Source: Cloeon dipterum (lineage: Eukaryota > Arthropoda > Insecta > Ephemeroptera > Baetidae). Taken from it: 64,000 nucleotides of DNA. A model generated the notes under the pieces. That model was not told where the DNA came from and did no database searches. It was given only the letters and a program-made list of their open reading frames with translations. A program made the position numbers and the translations under genes. Below are positions 38,263-51,099 of this stretch, piece by piece. The stretch spans positions 21,101,681 through 21,165,680 of the forward strand of contig NC_088786.1 in NCBI RefSeq assembly GCF_949628265.1, read 5' to 3'. The number at the start of each line of letters is the position of its first letter. Position 1 is the first letter of the stretch.

Positions 38263-39704
38263 CGTTTCTCACCCGTGTGTTACTTTATCACTGACTAAGA
38301 TGCCCCGCACTCCTCGCGTCACGAAATTTGAATGAATACATGCAGCACCACAGTCAGCTCGACACAGAAAAATGGATGACATGCAAACGGAATAAACCAC
38401 CCCTGGCCCGTCCCCGACGCTCACAATCAGCTCCCCGCTGCACAAATTCGTACCCCACTACTCGCCTAAACCAAGGGAATGTACAGAATGTTGATGCGAT
38501 TCATGTTCGCAATAGAATGCTACTTAGTCATGTAGCAGCAACAGAAGGAAATTGCATGGTGGAATAGCTATTTTCACAATTTTATGGCAGGTAGAAAGCA
38601 GAAAGTTAGAAAATGCGCTCGCCTCAAAAATATACTCTTTGTAATTAATAAAAGGTTTTGAACTATAAAAGAATTGTACACAATCGATGGAATACTCTAG
38701 GAATCAAAAAATGTATTTTTAATTGGATTAGCGGCTTCACGTGAAAGTTTTTAATCCGCACGTTCTTTGGGAACGAGTGAGATAAATAAAAATACTAAAT
38801 AGTTATCTTTTTTTAACGTTGCAAGTCAATAACCATTTCAGAAGAGAATTGTCCGCTAGTTTTTTCCCCGTCGATTAATATATTCTGAGAGCTGATAACA
38901 TTTTTTATAATTTATTTATTTGTGTAAAAACTTTATCGATACTGCAAATTTGAAATGATAATATACTAATTTGATAAAAGAAGTAATCAAATTTTTAGAT
39001 TTTTGTTTGTGAAATATTCTTTACCGCCTCTACAAAATTACTGCAAATGGTTTTCTGTAAATATTCCAATCCGTTTGCAAGACACAAAAGCTGACCCAAC
39101 ATTGAAAGGATTGGAAAAATCCGTAACAAAACGAGAAATTAATTAGTATATATATCGGCCGTTTTTTCTTACCAAGGAGAGTATGTATGCAAAATTTCAC
39201 TGTTTTGGACAAAAATTGCCACATTTCAAAAATTAACATGACGCACAATCCCAAAGTTTGACCCTATAGCTCACTTATGGTGCCAGTTAGAAACTTTTCA
39301 TTGGTCATTTTCTCCTAATTTCATGAAATTCTTCACGTCTGATGCATAATAATGCTTTTTATTTCGGTTTCCTTAATAGAGGAATGCAAATACTCGATGA
39401 GTTGCTTTTAAAATTCGCAATCAGTGCTTGAACTTATCCTTATCAGTGTTTGTTGCTGAAATGAGACCTGCTGATAGCTAAAATCCACTTTTATTTACTC
39501 TCATCCTACTATATATTTACAAAACATTCGAACAACACAGTTTTTAGACTGAATTCCTTGGCATGCTCACATGCACAGGTGGTTGGCTTAATTCACAAGT
39601 TAAAAAGAGGAAACAAAACAAATAAAGTATGTTCAACAATCAATCAAATCGCACGAGTCAAGTCTCTTTGGGGGGCCCCAGGGTGGCGTTGGGCCCGAGC
39701 AGCG
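38263..39704. other. Intergenic between dynein and the nuclear-protein gene
   Basis: AT-rich apart from a moderately GC-rich segment of about 38380-38470 just upstream of the dynein start, which is probably promoter-proximal. No supported coding region. Confidence 0.5.
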
Positions 39705-41930
39705 TCAGATGCGGCCAAGCTGCTTCTTCATCACCGGAGACAGGTACGTGCGGCGGCCATCGTCGCCAGGGGATGGCGCTGACCGCCGCTTCGATGGATA
39801 CGTCTTCTGCACCCTGCTGCGCATCACACGCACGTCTGGTCCGTTGGGAGACAACTCGCTCGGCGGCTCCTCTTTGACTTCAATTTTTAACTTGTCTTCC
39901 TCTGCTTTACAGTTGGTACATTGGTCCTTTGGCGCCGCGGCCTCACTCGACAATGCTTCAGTGGCAGTCGCCTCCGCTGGAGCCTCAGTCGCTACTGTGC
40001 CACCTGCAAAATTACGCAAAATGCTACATGAGACGAGATAATACGTTAATTTTTGCCCTCAGGGTTTAACAAAAGGGTGTTAAATTTGTAAAAAGACTAA
40101 ATTTAGTGTTTTTTCCAGACATAGCCGCCCTTTTTTACAGTTGCTTATGAAATGTGTAAAAATATGAAGATCCTCCCAGGCAGAAACATTCAGTTTCAAG
40201 GAACTGAAACGTTTCCAAGTGCCAGAGATGCGAAATGGAACCAAAATATGCGATTTGTAAGCTAATTCGGTACCAGACTTTAGGTTAGAAGTGGGTGACG
40301 CGAGGTCTGGAAGCCTCTTTTATTCAGTGGTTCTCATATTAAGAAATTTACCTGTATGTACTAACTTAAAAATTTAATAAAGAGGTGAATTGTTATAAAT
40401 GTAAAAACAATTATAAAAAGTCAAAAAATTAAATTCTTGTTGGTTTCTATTTACCTTAAATAAATGGACAAATTTAACCAAATGATTAAAAATTGCAATC
40501 TAAGAATCTAAGAAACTATGGGACAAATTTGCAAATGAGAGCCTTTGCAATATTATTGAGAACTTACCCGTCTCTGCCAAAGACGTGTGTGAATCCTCTG
40601 GATCTGAATCGTCTTCATCTTCACTGCTCGAGTGGCGACGAATGATCCTGGACGCAGACTGCCGGTAGGGATTCAGTTCCTCTGAAAGAGTAAGCGGCTC
40701 TGCAGCTCCTTCTGCGGCCGGAGGGGGGACGCCAAGCCTCTCTAGCGCCGTGCGCACAGCCTCCGGTTTCAAAACCAGTGCAGAGTGGCGTGCAGATCTC
40801 TGCACAGAGCGCTTCAGGTTTTGAAGCACCTGGAAAGAAGATTAATTTGATCGTTAAAAACTTGAACTAATTGTAGCACTTAAAAATAGATTCCGTCAAT
40901 TTAGCAATGCGTAATAATGCACCAGGGTGTCTCCCCGAGAGAATTAATATGGTCTGCAATTTTTAAATATTTGTTTGAGCTCCATCCTGATTAACTGTAA
41001 GAAAATCAAAATTGCCAGTTGATTTTTTCCTAAGAACATGTTGGAGGTCACCACCGAGGTGAGAATTGAATAACAGAACAGGTCTAAATCAAGCCCCCGA
41101 GCGATCAACAATGTAATTTTCCACACATGTGGTTGCTTTAACGATGCCTGGAGTGCTCGGTATTGGTTAAATTTACAAGATCTGCACACCGTTAGAACGG
41201 CCTAGTTGAGAGCTTTCAAAATATGTGCGATTTGACTCTTTGTACCCAAAATCTCATTTCTGAGCGCCCTGATAGCTTCAAAAACGAGTTTGAATATTTT
41301 AATACCCCTTTACAGTTTGTTGAGATTTAAAGCAAAGCCATACCTTTTCATTAAAAACGCTTGGAGCTGGAGGTGGCTCAGGAGGTGAAGCAACGTCTTG
41401 ATTTTTGCGCCGCCTCTTGAGTGTTGGCAGCTCACTAAGTTGTTTCAACGCCAGCTCCTTTTCCATTTTGGGATCCAAACGCTTTCCGAAGCGCGAACGT
41501 GGCTCGTCCGCAGCCCCCGCGGCCTCAGAGTTGGCTCTTTTCTTTTCCTGCGCCAAGAGAAACTCCTCATTGCTTGGGTCAATTTTCCTGACGAACTGTT
41601 CGTCGAATTTGAGAGCAAGAAGAGCTTCCTGTAGCACTCGTTTGTCCACAAAAGGTCTAGTAAAGGGAATAAATAAAATAATTCAAAACTAAAAATAACC
41701 GAGCAAATCATAGTCGAATTTTTATTTTATTGAAGAAGCAAAATTTTATGTATCTACCTTGTGGTGTCCGAGGCACTCTTGCTGAACCTGTTGTTGATTT
41801 CCTCCGCGATTTCATCCTTGGTCACGATCTGGCTGCTGAGCTGACGATAGCCCTGCACCTTGCAGCCTAAGCGGAGCGTTGACGCCTCGTTACCGCCTCC
41901 GCCGGCCCCCTTGGCCTCCTCCGACGACAT
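39705..41930 (-). CDS. Unidentified nuclear-looking protein (348 aa)
   Basis: Four exons join with matching phases: 41758-41930, 41344-41656, 40568-40829 and 39705-40003, giving 348 residues. I do not recognise the family. Visible features in order: an N-terminal Gly-rich stretch; a helical segment (VTKDEIAEEINNRFSK, then VLQEALLALKFDEQFV); a basic cluster (LKRRRKN) that could be a nuclear localisation signal; a Pro-rich stretch; a second basic segment (NLKRSVQRSARH); an acidic SSSEDEDDSDPED run typical of casein-kinase-2 sites; an Ala/Thr/Glu-rich linker; an IEVKEEP segment matching the SUMO consensus; and a conserved-looking basic tail (YPSKRRSAPSP, TYLSPVMKKQL). Location and role in chromatin or RNA metabolism are guesses from composition. 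It is preceded by a 5' exon at 42166-42294. Confidence 0.75.
41125..41290 (-). mobile_element. Decayed transposon fragment with helix-turn-helix coding remnant, copy 1
   Basis: Lies in an intron of the nuclear-protein gene. On the minus strand it reads KSQIAHILKALN, stop, AVLTVCRS, which resembles the first helix-turn-helix of Tc1/mariner-type transposases. It aligns over about 140 bp with a second copy at 60400-60545. The in-frame stop shows it is dead. The assignment to a transposon family is inference. Confidence 0.5.
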
Positions 41931-42165
41931 CCTGCTGCAAACGGACACACCGTCAACAAAACTGGGACATTCAAAGCAAACAACAAACACCACGCCCCCA
42001 TTTCGTTGATATTTCGCACCGTTCTCAAACAACTCAGGGCTTGGAGCGACCGCCGCCCTCCGCGAGGGGTGGCTAGGTGGGGAGGGGCGTGAGAACCGCA
42101 GGTCAGTTGTTGTCGGAAGGTTGCAAATCCGCGAAGGTGCGCGACTGACAAAGAGAGACACTTAC

Positions 42166-42294
42166 GAAGAAGCCTCGTCGCTTCCAGCGCTCGGGTCCGT
42201 AATTCAGGAGCACGAACGGCGCCGCTGTGGGCCCAGTAGCTGGCGCCGAATTAGTCGAATTAGCGACGGCAGGTCGTTTCGGCAGTGCGTCCAA
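42166..42294 (-). other. 5' exon of the nuclear-protein gene with an upstream ORF
   Basis: An open frame from ATG at 42294 (MDALPKRPAVANS) runs to a strong donor (GTAAGTG) after 42166. The acceptor just before the next exon is a tandem CAG-CAG (ends at 41935 or 41932). Spliced either way, the MDALP frame terminates after about 13 or 14 further codons, out of frame with the main ATG at 41930. So the exon is 5' leader with a 56- or 57-codon overlapping upstream ORF. It would only be coding for the main protein under a different splice choice. Confidence 0.5.
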
Positions 42295-44586
42295 AAGAAG
42301 TTTGGGGCCAGCGACGCTTATCTCGCACTTATCGCGATATCAATTCCAAAGCGCAACAGGCTTTTTTTCTCTGAGCTGCTCCACAAACGATAATTTGAGA
42401 GCTAACCGGTTTCAACTGTCATTTAGTACCGGTTTTATTCTCACGGATCTGGAAACAAAAGATGGAGAGCAATTTTCAACCGGATTTTCGAAGAGGTTTT
42501 TTATCGTCGACTCGTCATCAGTCCAAACTGTGTTCCATTGGTTTGATTTGATCACGTGATTAGCTTCGTGAGTTTTGTGTTGTTTTGGTTGAGTGCTATT
42601 ATTATTTATCTTTATCGTCCGTCTTTATCTCATTGCTCGCTCGTGTCCTGCTCGTGTCCAGTAGTTGATAGTTAAATTCTTGTAATTTTTATTAGCCTGC
42701 ATAGTTTGCATCGTTTATATTATACTACAGGAAAATATAAGAAAATTAAAATAATACATACAATGTGGTTTCCGCTTGATATGTATAACGGGAAAACCAA
42801 AAAATTCAATTTTATCACGCCTCAAAGTTCGCGGCAAATTTAATTAAAAGACTCACGCTATTATCACATTATGCACCTCTTTATGCTTATCTGTTAGTTA
42901 CATACTACACAGAACGATAAAGAGTGTAAAAAGAACATTTTCAAAAATAATTTATAAAGAAGGCTCTTTATTACGTTGAAAATGCAGAAGACACATTAAA
43001 TTTTTACAATTATTTTTATTTTCTTATCTTATTTGACAACTGCTAACAAGCCGCTTATTAATTATATTTAGATCACATTGATAATATATTTCAGATTTTT
43101 TAATCAATCTTAAATAAAAAGCTATATTTTCTTGAGGAGTGTCCTTTTTAAAATATTAATTTATTTCAGAGTTAACCAGTGCCACCCATGGATACCACTT
43201 TACACCTTTCACAAAATATTTTTAGGGGGCACGAAAGGAAAAAGAAATACAAACGCTTGCAATTTTAGGAAGATTTAAATTTTATTTGCGTTGAAAATGA
43301 ATTTGGTGATGAGGCCTGCGGGGCCGAAACAGATGCTGTTCAGTATGGGAGCATGTCGTTATCTTTAATGTTTTTCTCAGAATTTTGATATCTAATCCTA
43401 GGAAATTAATGCGGAAATTTAAATTCTGTATTTATTAAAAGACATATTGTTTTATAAACTGAATTAATTACAGTTTATTTGCCATATAAATGTGAATTTT
43501 GAATCCAAATGTTAAAAATTAGGTTTATTTTGATTATTTTGAGGAACAAATCAGGAAAATACGCCTCCTGCTAAACAATGTTGAGGTGTCTAAAACAAAT
43601 ATAAAGTAAACGATTTTAGGGGATAAACTAGGGGACGGGAATAATCCTGGACTGCAAGATTTTGATTAAAATGTCGGTCATTTGGCCGAAAAGCCGCTGA
43701 AGGGGTGGATAAACCAGCACACGTGGCTATTTGGCACCGGTACTCCTTACCAAACAATTGAAGCACTTTTATTTAGTTTCGACTCACAAGGATAACCATA
43801 TAGATTGGTCGGAGATCTCTGTCATCAATAGATATTACACTTCAATTAATTAAAAAACGTCTTTAAACAAAGTTAAATAATAAAATTAATTGGTTTGACG
43901 TGTAAAGTTTTTATTTTTGCTTGATGTTCGGTCAGAAAATAAAAATTTCGAAAATTAAAGTAAAGAGATTAAAAAAAATTAAATTTTAACTTCTGGTCGT
44001 CTAAGTAAATTTATACTGTATTCTTATTGTGAGCATAAAATATATAATATGTCTTATAAGATATGTCTAAATCAATTTTTGTGTGAAATTAAAAAAAATA
44101 TTGTATGGCATAGCTCAGCACGGATTAATTCAGTATGCTATTTTACTTAGTGAAATTTCAATATATCAATCCAGAATTTATACGCGCAGAGCTGAGTGAT
44201 TCAACAAGTTTTCCTTAAAATTACCTGCGGTGTGCTTTTTCTTCTCTTTTTTTCTGTTGTTAAATTTGTTTGTGGCTTTAAGAATTGAATTTTGCTTGTT
44301 TAATATTTTCTCATTTTTGTATATTCATAATTTAAGCTACAAGAAAATAAATGCGGACTGCCCCCATCTAAATAACCAAAAATATTTTTGCAGCTTAACC
44401 CTATGAACAACTTACAAACCGATTAACTGGAGCAGTTCCCTTTCAGAGTAAAAAAACCGGTTGTGCGCAGTTTCCGGTGTTTACACCGCGATCAGCGGCT
44501 CTGCCTTTGTCTCCCTCGTCCTGACCACTTCGGAGGCCGCCAGTTGTCTCTTGAGAAGCAGAGGGCGTCGAATCGGCGCCGACACA
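42295..44586. promoter_or_regulatory. Divergent intergenic region before NADK2
   Basis: A 2.3-kb AT-rich stretch between the head-to-head nuclear-protein and NADK2 genes. The first 350 bp (about 42295-42600) and the last 120 bp are less AT-rich and likely hold the two promoters. Nothing is recognised in 42700-44400. Confidence 0.45.
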
Positions 44587-47253
44587 ATGCGTCGGCAGGC
44601 GTTTGAGTGTAGCAAGGCGCTGATCGTGTCCAAGCTGTCACGCTACGAGTTCGAGCGCTTCCGACAACCGAGCCTCTCGACCGCACAGCTGGAGAAGGCC
44701 CTCAGGGACCGCGGCTCCGACTACGAACTTCTTCTGCACCACCACCACGTGCACAAGTCGTGCGAGGCGGCTGTCGATGCCGCCCTTCGCGCCCGCAACA
44801 TTCAAACGAAAGTCGTCAATAGGTAAAAAAATGGTTTATTTTATTTCAATTGATTGAAAATTTGAATTTTTTCGCAGTTGCTAGGGAAGAAATTGGAACA
44901 AAAATCACAATCTAATTATGTGTGACTATAAATTATAAAAATAGAAAAAAATAAATTTTTCGGTAAATTCCCAAGGTTTTGCAGTGTCCAGAATTTTTTT
45001 TAAAATTTATCGCATATTGGTTCACTTACCTAGAGAAAATGCAAATTCAAATAGGGACGTGATAATTTGTCCAAAATATTTAATTGAAATTCCAAACTTT
45101 TCAATTTCATTATTAACTTAATTTTTGTCCAGGTTGAACTTCAAGGAGGCGTGCGTCGAGTGGGCCGACGCTGTGTTCACGGCCGGTGGCGACGGCACTT
45201 TCCTGCTGGCCTCCAGTCGCATCCCTGACAACCGCAAACCCGTGATCGGCTTCAACTCTGACCCGACGCGTTCTGAAGGCTTCCTCTGCTTGCCAGGACA
45301 CTTCTCGAGGAACATTTCCGAGGCCGTGGAGCGTCTCGTCACTGGCGACTTCCACTGGACGTTCAGGACGCGCGTCCGCATCACCCTGGTCGGCAGCAAC
45401 GTCTTCCAGCCGCCCATCGAGCTGCACGACCAACAGCTCCTGCACCCTGAGTACAGGTGCGTTTTTCTCAAAATCGGTTTAAGTATTTGTTTGTAACGCG
45501 TGATTTTCTTTTTTGGTATCCATGTTAGTGAGGATAAGGAAATGTGAGTGATGCGCGCGTTTTGTTTCTCAGGTTGATTTTATTTACACTTTGAGGTTTA
45601 TTTTCGCAACAGGTTCTTCGACTGCCTTCAGGAGCAGCACAAAAGCGCCAAAACGGACAAAAGGACGGACCAGCAAAAGAGGGTGCTACCAGTTTTGGCT
45701 CTGAATGAGGTACCTTTTAGTGTGGAGAAATTAATTTAAGTTATTTTGGTTTGAAACACGTCACATTATTTGTACCACGTGTTTCATACTGCTTTTGTTT
45801 GCCAATTAATTTGGGGCCCTATGAACCCAGCCAAATTTTAGACTCTAATTAATTATTCCCTTTTCTCTCAAGGGTTCAGTAAATTTGCCAATGTAACCGA
45901 CAAAGTTAATTCAGTTCAAGATTTATTTACTGGCCTTAATAATATCTTTTGTTCCTGAAATTAATTAATGTTTACTTATACTTTGCAGGTGTTTATGGGT
46001 GAGCGTCTGTCAGCCAGAGTATCCTACTACGAAATCAAACTCAATGGCGGGCAAAAGGTAAAGGTCAAAAGTTCTGGTCTGTGCGTTGCCACTGGGACAG
46101 GATCCACATCGTGGGCTTACTCGATCGGCCGCCTCTCCACCGACAGCGTTCACGAGTTGCTCAGGGCGCTGCAGAGTGAACGGCCTGACATCGAACTTAA
46201 TCTTGGGGACCGGCAGCTGCTTGAACGCGTCACTGACCGATTTAACAATGCCCTTGTTTTTGGACCAGGTTTGTTAAAAAAATACAGATGCAAATTAATT
46301 GTTTGTTAAGTTTTTATTTTTAGTTTACGCAGGGCAATTATTCCTTGTGTACTGCAGTCAGACTAAAATTGCAAATAACAACTTAATTTTCTTAAAAATT
46401 AAATAAAAACATTGAAATTCCTTGCTTTTGCTAGTAAAAATGTGTTTTTAGGTCGACTTCAGATGGTTTTATCAGAAAATATAATTGTTTTCGATTAATA
46501 ATCAAAAAGACCTAAAAGTTTCAGTTCAAAAACTCTTCCCTAAGCTCTGGTTTAGTCATTAAAGTAGACTTAAGAGCTTAAGGATAAAAAAATGCTTTTG
46601 AAGGTATTTTTTAACCAACGCATCTTCTTGAAATGTACTGATACGTTTCAACTATCCATTTTAATTACTAAAGAAACGATGAAATCGAAAGAAAATGAGA
46701 CTTAAAATAGAGACCATAATATATAAACTATTTTTTTTAAATTTTGCATTGAAAGCTTTATCAACAAGCATTATACTATTAAGTTTTTCACAACTGATAG
46801 ATTTTAAAAAGAACTTTTGAATGTCTCACAGCTACCTATTGCTCAATTTTTGCTTAAATATGGCTTGTGTAGACACTATATAATGAGACAGATCAATCGG
46901 TGGGTAATTTTGGCGTTCCGGAAATTTGAAAATTTATTTATCAACTTGGATTGTATGCAATTTAAATAATAAAAATGTCCTAAATGTCCATCCTACGCGT
47001 TTCAGAGGAGAGCCGATTGAACTATGTGATTCGGGACATGATCAGCGCGTCAGTGTGGCCGGCGCCGCGTGGCGTCATCTCGCCGCGCGGCTTTGCACAT
47101 CTTCTGGAGGTGAAATCTCGGTGCGGCGACGCGGCCCTGGTCGTCGATGGCGGTGTTTCGTTTAACTTTAATGACGGCACGGTTGCCGTTATGGAGGTGC
47201 ACCCTGAGGACTCGCTGCGCACCGTCACCCTGGTCCTGCCCAACACCGCCTGA
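44587..47253 (+). CDS. NADK2: NAD kinase 2, mitochondrial type (394 aa)
   Basis: Five exons join in frame: 44587-44822, 45133-45456, 45613-45709, 45989-46268 and 47006-47253; 394 residues. The enzyme phosphorylates NAD+ (ATP or polyphosphate as donor) to NADP+, and in animals this form supplies mitochondrial NADP. Recognition rests on KLSRYEFERFR near the N-terminus, the NAD-kinase signature AGGDGTFLLASS in exon 2, FNSDPTRSEGFLCLP, the second conserved block SSGLCVATGTGSTSWAYSI in exon 4, and the C-terminal VVDGGVSFNFNDGTVAVM. All are as expected for the family and the length is close to usual. The N-terminus is short: only about 10 residues precede the fold, so a mitochondrial targeting peptide is not encoded after the chosen ATG. 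The frame stays open without ATG back to 44461. A polyadenylation signal AATAAA lies near 47556. Confidence 0.93.
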
Positions 47254-49229
47254 GCCGCCCGCAAACTAGCTGTGAGACCAATCATTCCTGCGATGCTAAA
47301 CCTTTCTTGTGATTCAAATTCAAAAAGTGCAAAGCTGTTAGTCAGAGACAAGTCTTCGAAAGAATTAAATAGTGCCTCTAGGTGCTCCCTCGGTTTTAAA
47401 CGGTAGCTGCCAGTCCCTCCTGTACAACACTGATGGCCTGGAAATTATACAATGGTGATGATTGGAGCTCAAAAGATTAAATTGTTTTTGTTGATAATAT
47501 ATAATACATCGAATTTTATTTGTGTAATAAAACTATTCATTTTGTAAGAAGTGAAATAAATGTGCCACAGATTATTTCTTAAATCATCTTAAGTTTTATT
47601 TTTCACACTGCTTTGTATTTCAGATAAATCCTTGAGTTATTTCTTCAATGATAACATATCTTCTAGAGGACTTAATTGACGTTCATATTTATTCTTTCTT
47701 TTATCTACTGACCTGGTTTCAACACTAGATTTGACAAAAGGGCGAACAATTGACATTCTTCCAATTTTTTTTAATAACTTTCATGCCCTTTCCTATGTGC
47801 ATGAGACAAAAAAGGTAATCCATTTTATATAATTTTCCCAGGAGACATGAAATTTAGTTCACTGTGTGTATAATCAAACTGTATTCTACACAAATAAATA
47901 TTTCCCCTGAAAAAATATGACAAACCTGAGAAAACAACGGTTCCAGTTTAAAATTTAATAGTTTGAATCCACACGAGAAGCCTAAAAATTAAATAAACGG
48001 GAAAGTTAACAAAAACCACCACAGGATAATTTAAACTGGTCCGATACACTTTATTTTTCATAGCGTTCCTATTTTTTTTCAAATTAATCTATTTTAAATT
48101 AATGGCATTCTCAGATGTCAATTATTGTTTTCCCAATTGAAACATTTTTATCGTTGCATATTTAGAGTTTAGCTGAACAGAAAATTTAAAAGGTTCTCTG
48201 GATTATAAATTTTTCAACTAGATAATATAGTCATTTCCATGTCCAAAAATGGGACACAAAAGATAATAATTCGATTGTTCACTTTTAGAAAAGATTTGTT
48301 CATCTCTTCATCTGTGTTCATTTGACTTAATTATTTTAATATTTGCCGAAAATTTAAACCAAACCTATTGTCTAGAAAAAACTTTTCCGGAAAACTGGTC
48401 GTGGAAAAAAATAACGAACGGACAATTGTGCAAACCCTGTATAGACTGCATAGTATATTACACTTTGCTTCTAATCTATATAGCTTTTCAAAACATTTTA
48501 GAGAAAATACTTTTTAACATAAAAACAAAATTCAATCAGTTCAACAAAAATTGTAATAGCCATGGGCCATGGCTCTATTCAGCGTAAACGTTAAGCCATA
48601 TTTATTATGATGGGCGGATTTGAATGAGCAATTGAACTGAAAGATTATCTCGCACGTCCTCTGTCTGTACAACTGCTTCGACCGCTCAGGCCTCATTAGC
48701 AATACTTAACCTTCAAACAAAATCTATACCGCACAGAATTAGCTGCAGAAGAGGATTCAGAATACCCGGTCGTTGAATCGATTGAGTGTACCCTTTGCTG
48801 AATCGCAATAAAAAAACAAGCATTAATAATGGCAATTGAATAAACAGTATAATGCAATAGGCAAATCACAGTTCAAAAGGTTGACTTCCAGTTCTGGTTA
48901 ACTTTTGCAGGGCTGAGAAAAAAAATTCAGGATCTATGCTTGGGACGTTTTAAAAAGCTGCTTATGAGTGATTATTATTATTTTTGTTGCAAGTGCGTGG
49001 GAGACTTTCGTTAAAAGTTTATTCATGAAATTGAAAATTGAAATTCATTAACCATGAAACAATTTTTATATAAAAATTGTAAAAATTAATGATTTTAATA
49101 AAAAAAACTCTCAATTCCCTGCTGTTGTTCTATTTGGATATTTTGCGAAAGTACACACAATTAAAAGGTCCCCATTGACTTTCAATGACACTACATCGCA
49201 CAACAACTTTGGTGGCTGCGGCTCCATAA

Positions 49230-49700
49230 AAGTGTGCGCATCAGCGAGATGTTTTATGGAATATCTGAGCTTGAGCCGCGTGGACAGAGGTCCCGTGGGC
49301 GCCCTATTGTCGTCGTCGGCCTAATTAAATCTGCTGCGCGCAGTCAATAATTAAGCGCGCGACACACGGCCGAAATTGCCAGCGTGCATAATGAATGCAT
49401 CTTTGCAAGCTGCGCGTCATTGGCTGTGCCGGTCGGCCCTGCCCGGCGCGTCCCCGTCCCCGCGGTGCCCTCTCGCTTGCCGCAAACCCTTCGTGACGAG
49501 TGCCGAGAAGAGAGCAGTCCCTCGAGACGTGCAGCCGGCAAATAATTTTTCATCGTGCAGGACGGCGGCGCCACCGTCGGCGCCGCACACCGCCGTCGCC
49601 GAGCAACCAGTCGGAGCCAAACATTCGCCCGCCACACACGGTGTCCACCACGGCCCCCGGGGGTGGCTTCCTCAACCCCAACCTGCCTTGGTAACTGGTT
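49230..49700 (+). other. GC-rich island, possible terminal exon
   Basis: A CpG-rich block in AT-rich surroundings. On the plus strand an acceptor-like CGTGCAG at about 49554-49560 is followed by a frame with TPPSPSNQSEPNIRPPHTV ending FLNPNLPW and a stop at 49692-49694. It has the look of a proline-rich C-terminus, but I can find no upstream coding exon, so it may equally be regulatory DNA. Confidence 0.25.
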
Positions 49701-51099
49701 TAAAAACTGACAGTCAAATTCGTAAGCTTCATAAACGTTTTAATTGGTGAATAATTTTTTTGTTCGTGTGGCCTGATGTTTAACTAAATTCATATATATA
49801 GCGTTTGAATATTATATTTATTTCGGCTATTTAAGCGATTTACGAAGGTTGAAAATGGCTATAATTTTATAAAGACTAATTTTGTTTAATTTGTGTGAAT
49901 TTTGGTTAAAAACAATATTTTACGATGAGACAAATCAATTGATGAGTTAGTGTTTAATTTCTTGGCAAAATAATTTTCTTCCAGTGTCTTCTCTTGAATT
50001 TGAAATTTTCTTTAAAACATATATAAATTGAATATTGTACTGCAAAATTCTAGAAAATAATTTTTTCCCTCTTAAAAATTCTCTATAAATTGGGAAGAGC
50101 TGAAAAATTCCTAGGTTCCCGCTTAAATTTCTGAAAAAATCAGCACCCATAAGTCTCCTATTTGAAAATCAAGAGGGACATTTTTCTCATAATTCGAGAG
50201 AAATCGAAAGAAAGCAAAAAAAATGGTTGGCAAACCGTTTAGTCTTACGAGAAATTTGGCAAAATCTTAAATTTAACCGTTATTTGGTCCTGATTTCATT
50301 GTGGCACATTGAATAGATAGGTAGGCTTTTGACGAGACAAATCGATCGGTGTGCCATTCTTTATTCTCCTTTAAAGTCAATATTTTTAGACTGTAGACGG
50401 AAAAAAACTCGTGAGAATGGATCAAAAATAATTATTTTAAATTTTCTATCATATTTGTATCATTTGATAAATTAACTGTAAATTTTGATAAATACACAAA
50501 TAATGTTTTTTTTAACAAAAAATACTAATGAAATTTTGATAAAGACGAGAAAAAAGATTTTCTCTACAATTTGATCATCTAAAAGTCACAAATTAAAATT
50601 AATTTCAAATTTCGCCTTGTATCAATCCATTTAAATTGATTTTACAGCATCTCCCTGTAATTAAATCCAATTAGAATTTTTTTCCTTCGAAGCTGCATAG
50701 CTCGTCAAATAAAAAAATTATATTGTTTATTTTAATTCATAGATCGTCTTTAAATTTGAAAAATTGCTCGGGGAAATTTAAACAAAATTCTTTCACGATT
50801 TCTCTTTTAAAAGAAATGGCACGAGATGAAAGGAATTTTTGCAATTTTTTTAACCATTTCTCTGGGTGTATTCCAAGACTTGATATTTTTATTATTTCAT
50901 GTTATTCCCCTTCAATTTCATTGTTCAGTGGTATTTTTCGAACACGATCACTCTTCCTATGCTGGAAATATTTGCAAGGGAATTCCCATATTTATTACAG
51001 AGTGGGGTGTTGTGTTTCTCTCGCAGTAGGAAATGAACAGAGGCGGCAAGGGGTTGGCGTGCGACAGTGAAACACAAACAATTAAAGCATTCAACTCTC

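Noticed and set aside
39030..39254. Minus-strand 74-codon hydrophobic frame between genes
   Set aside because: Aromatic-rich reading of AT-rich DNA; no signal, splice or homology support.
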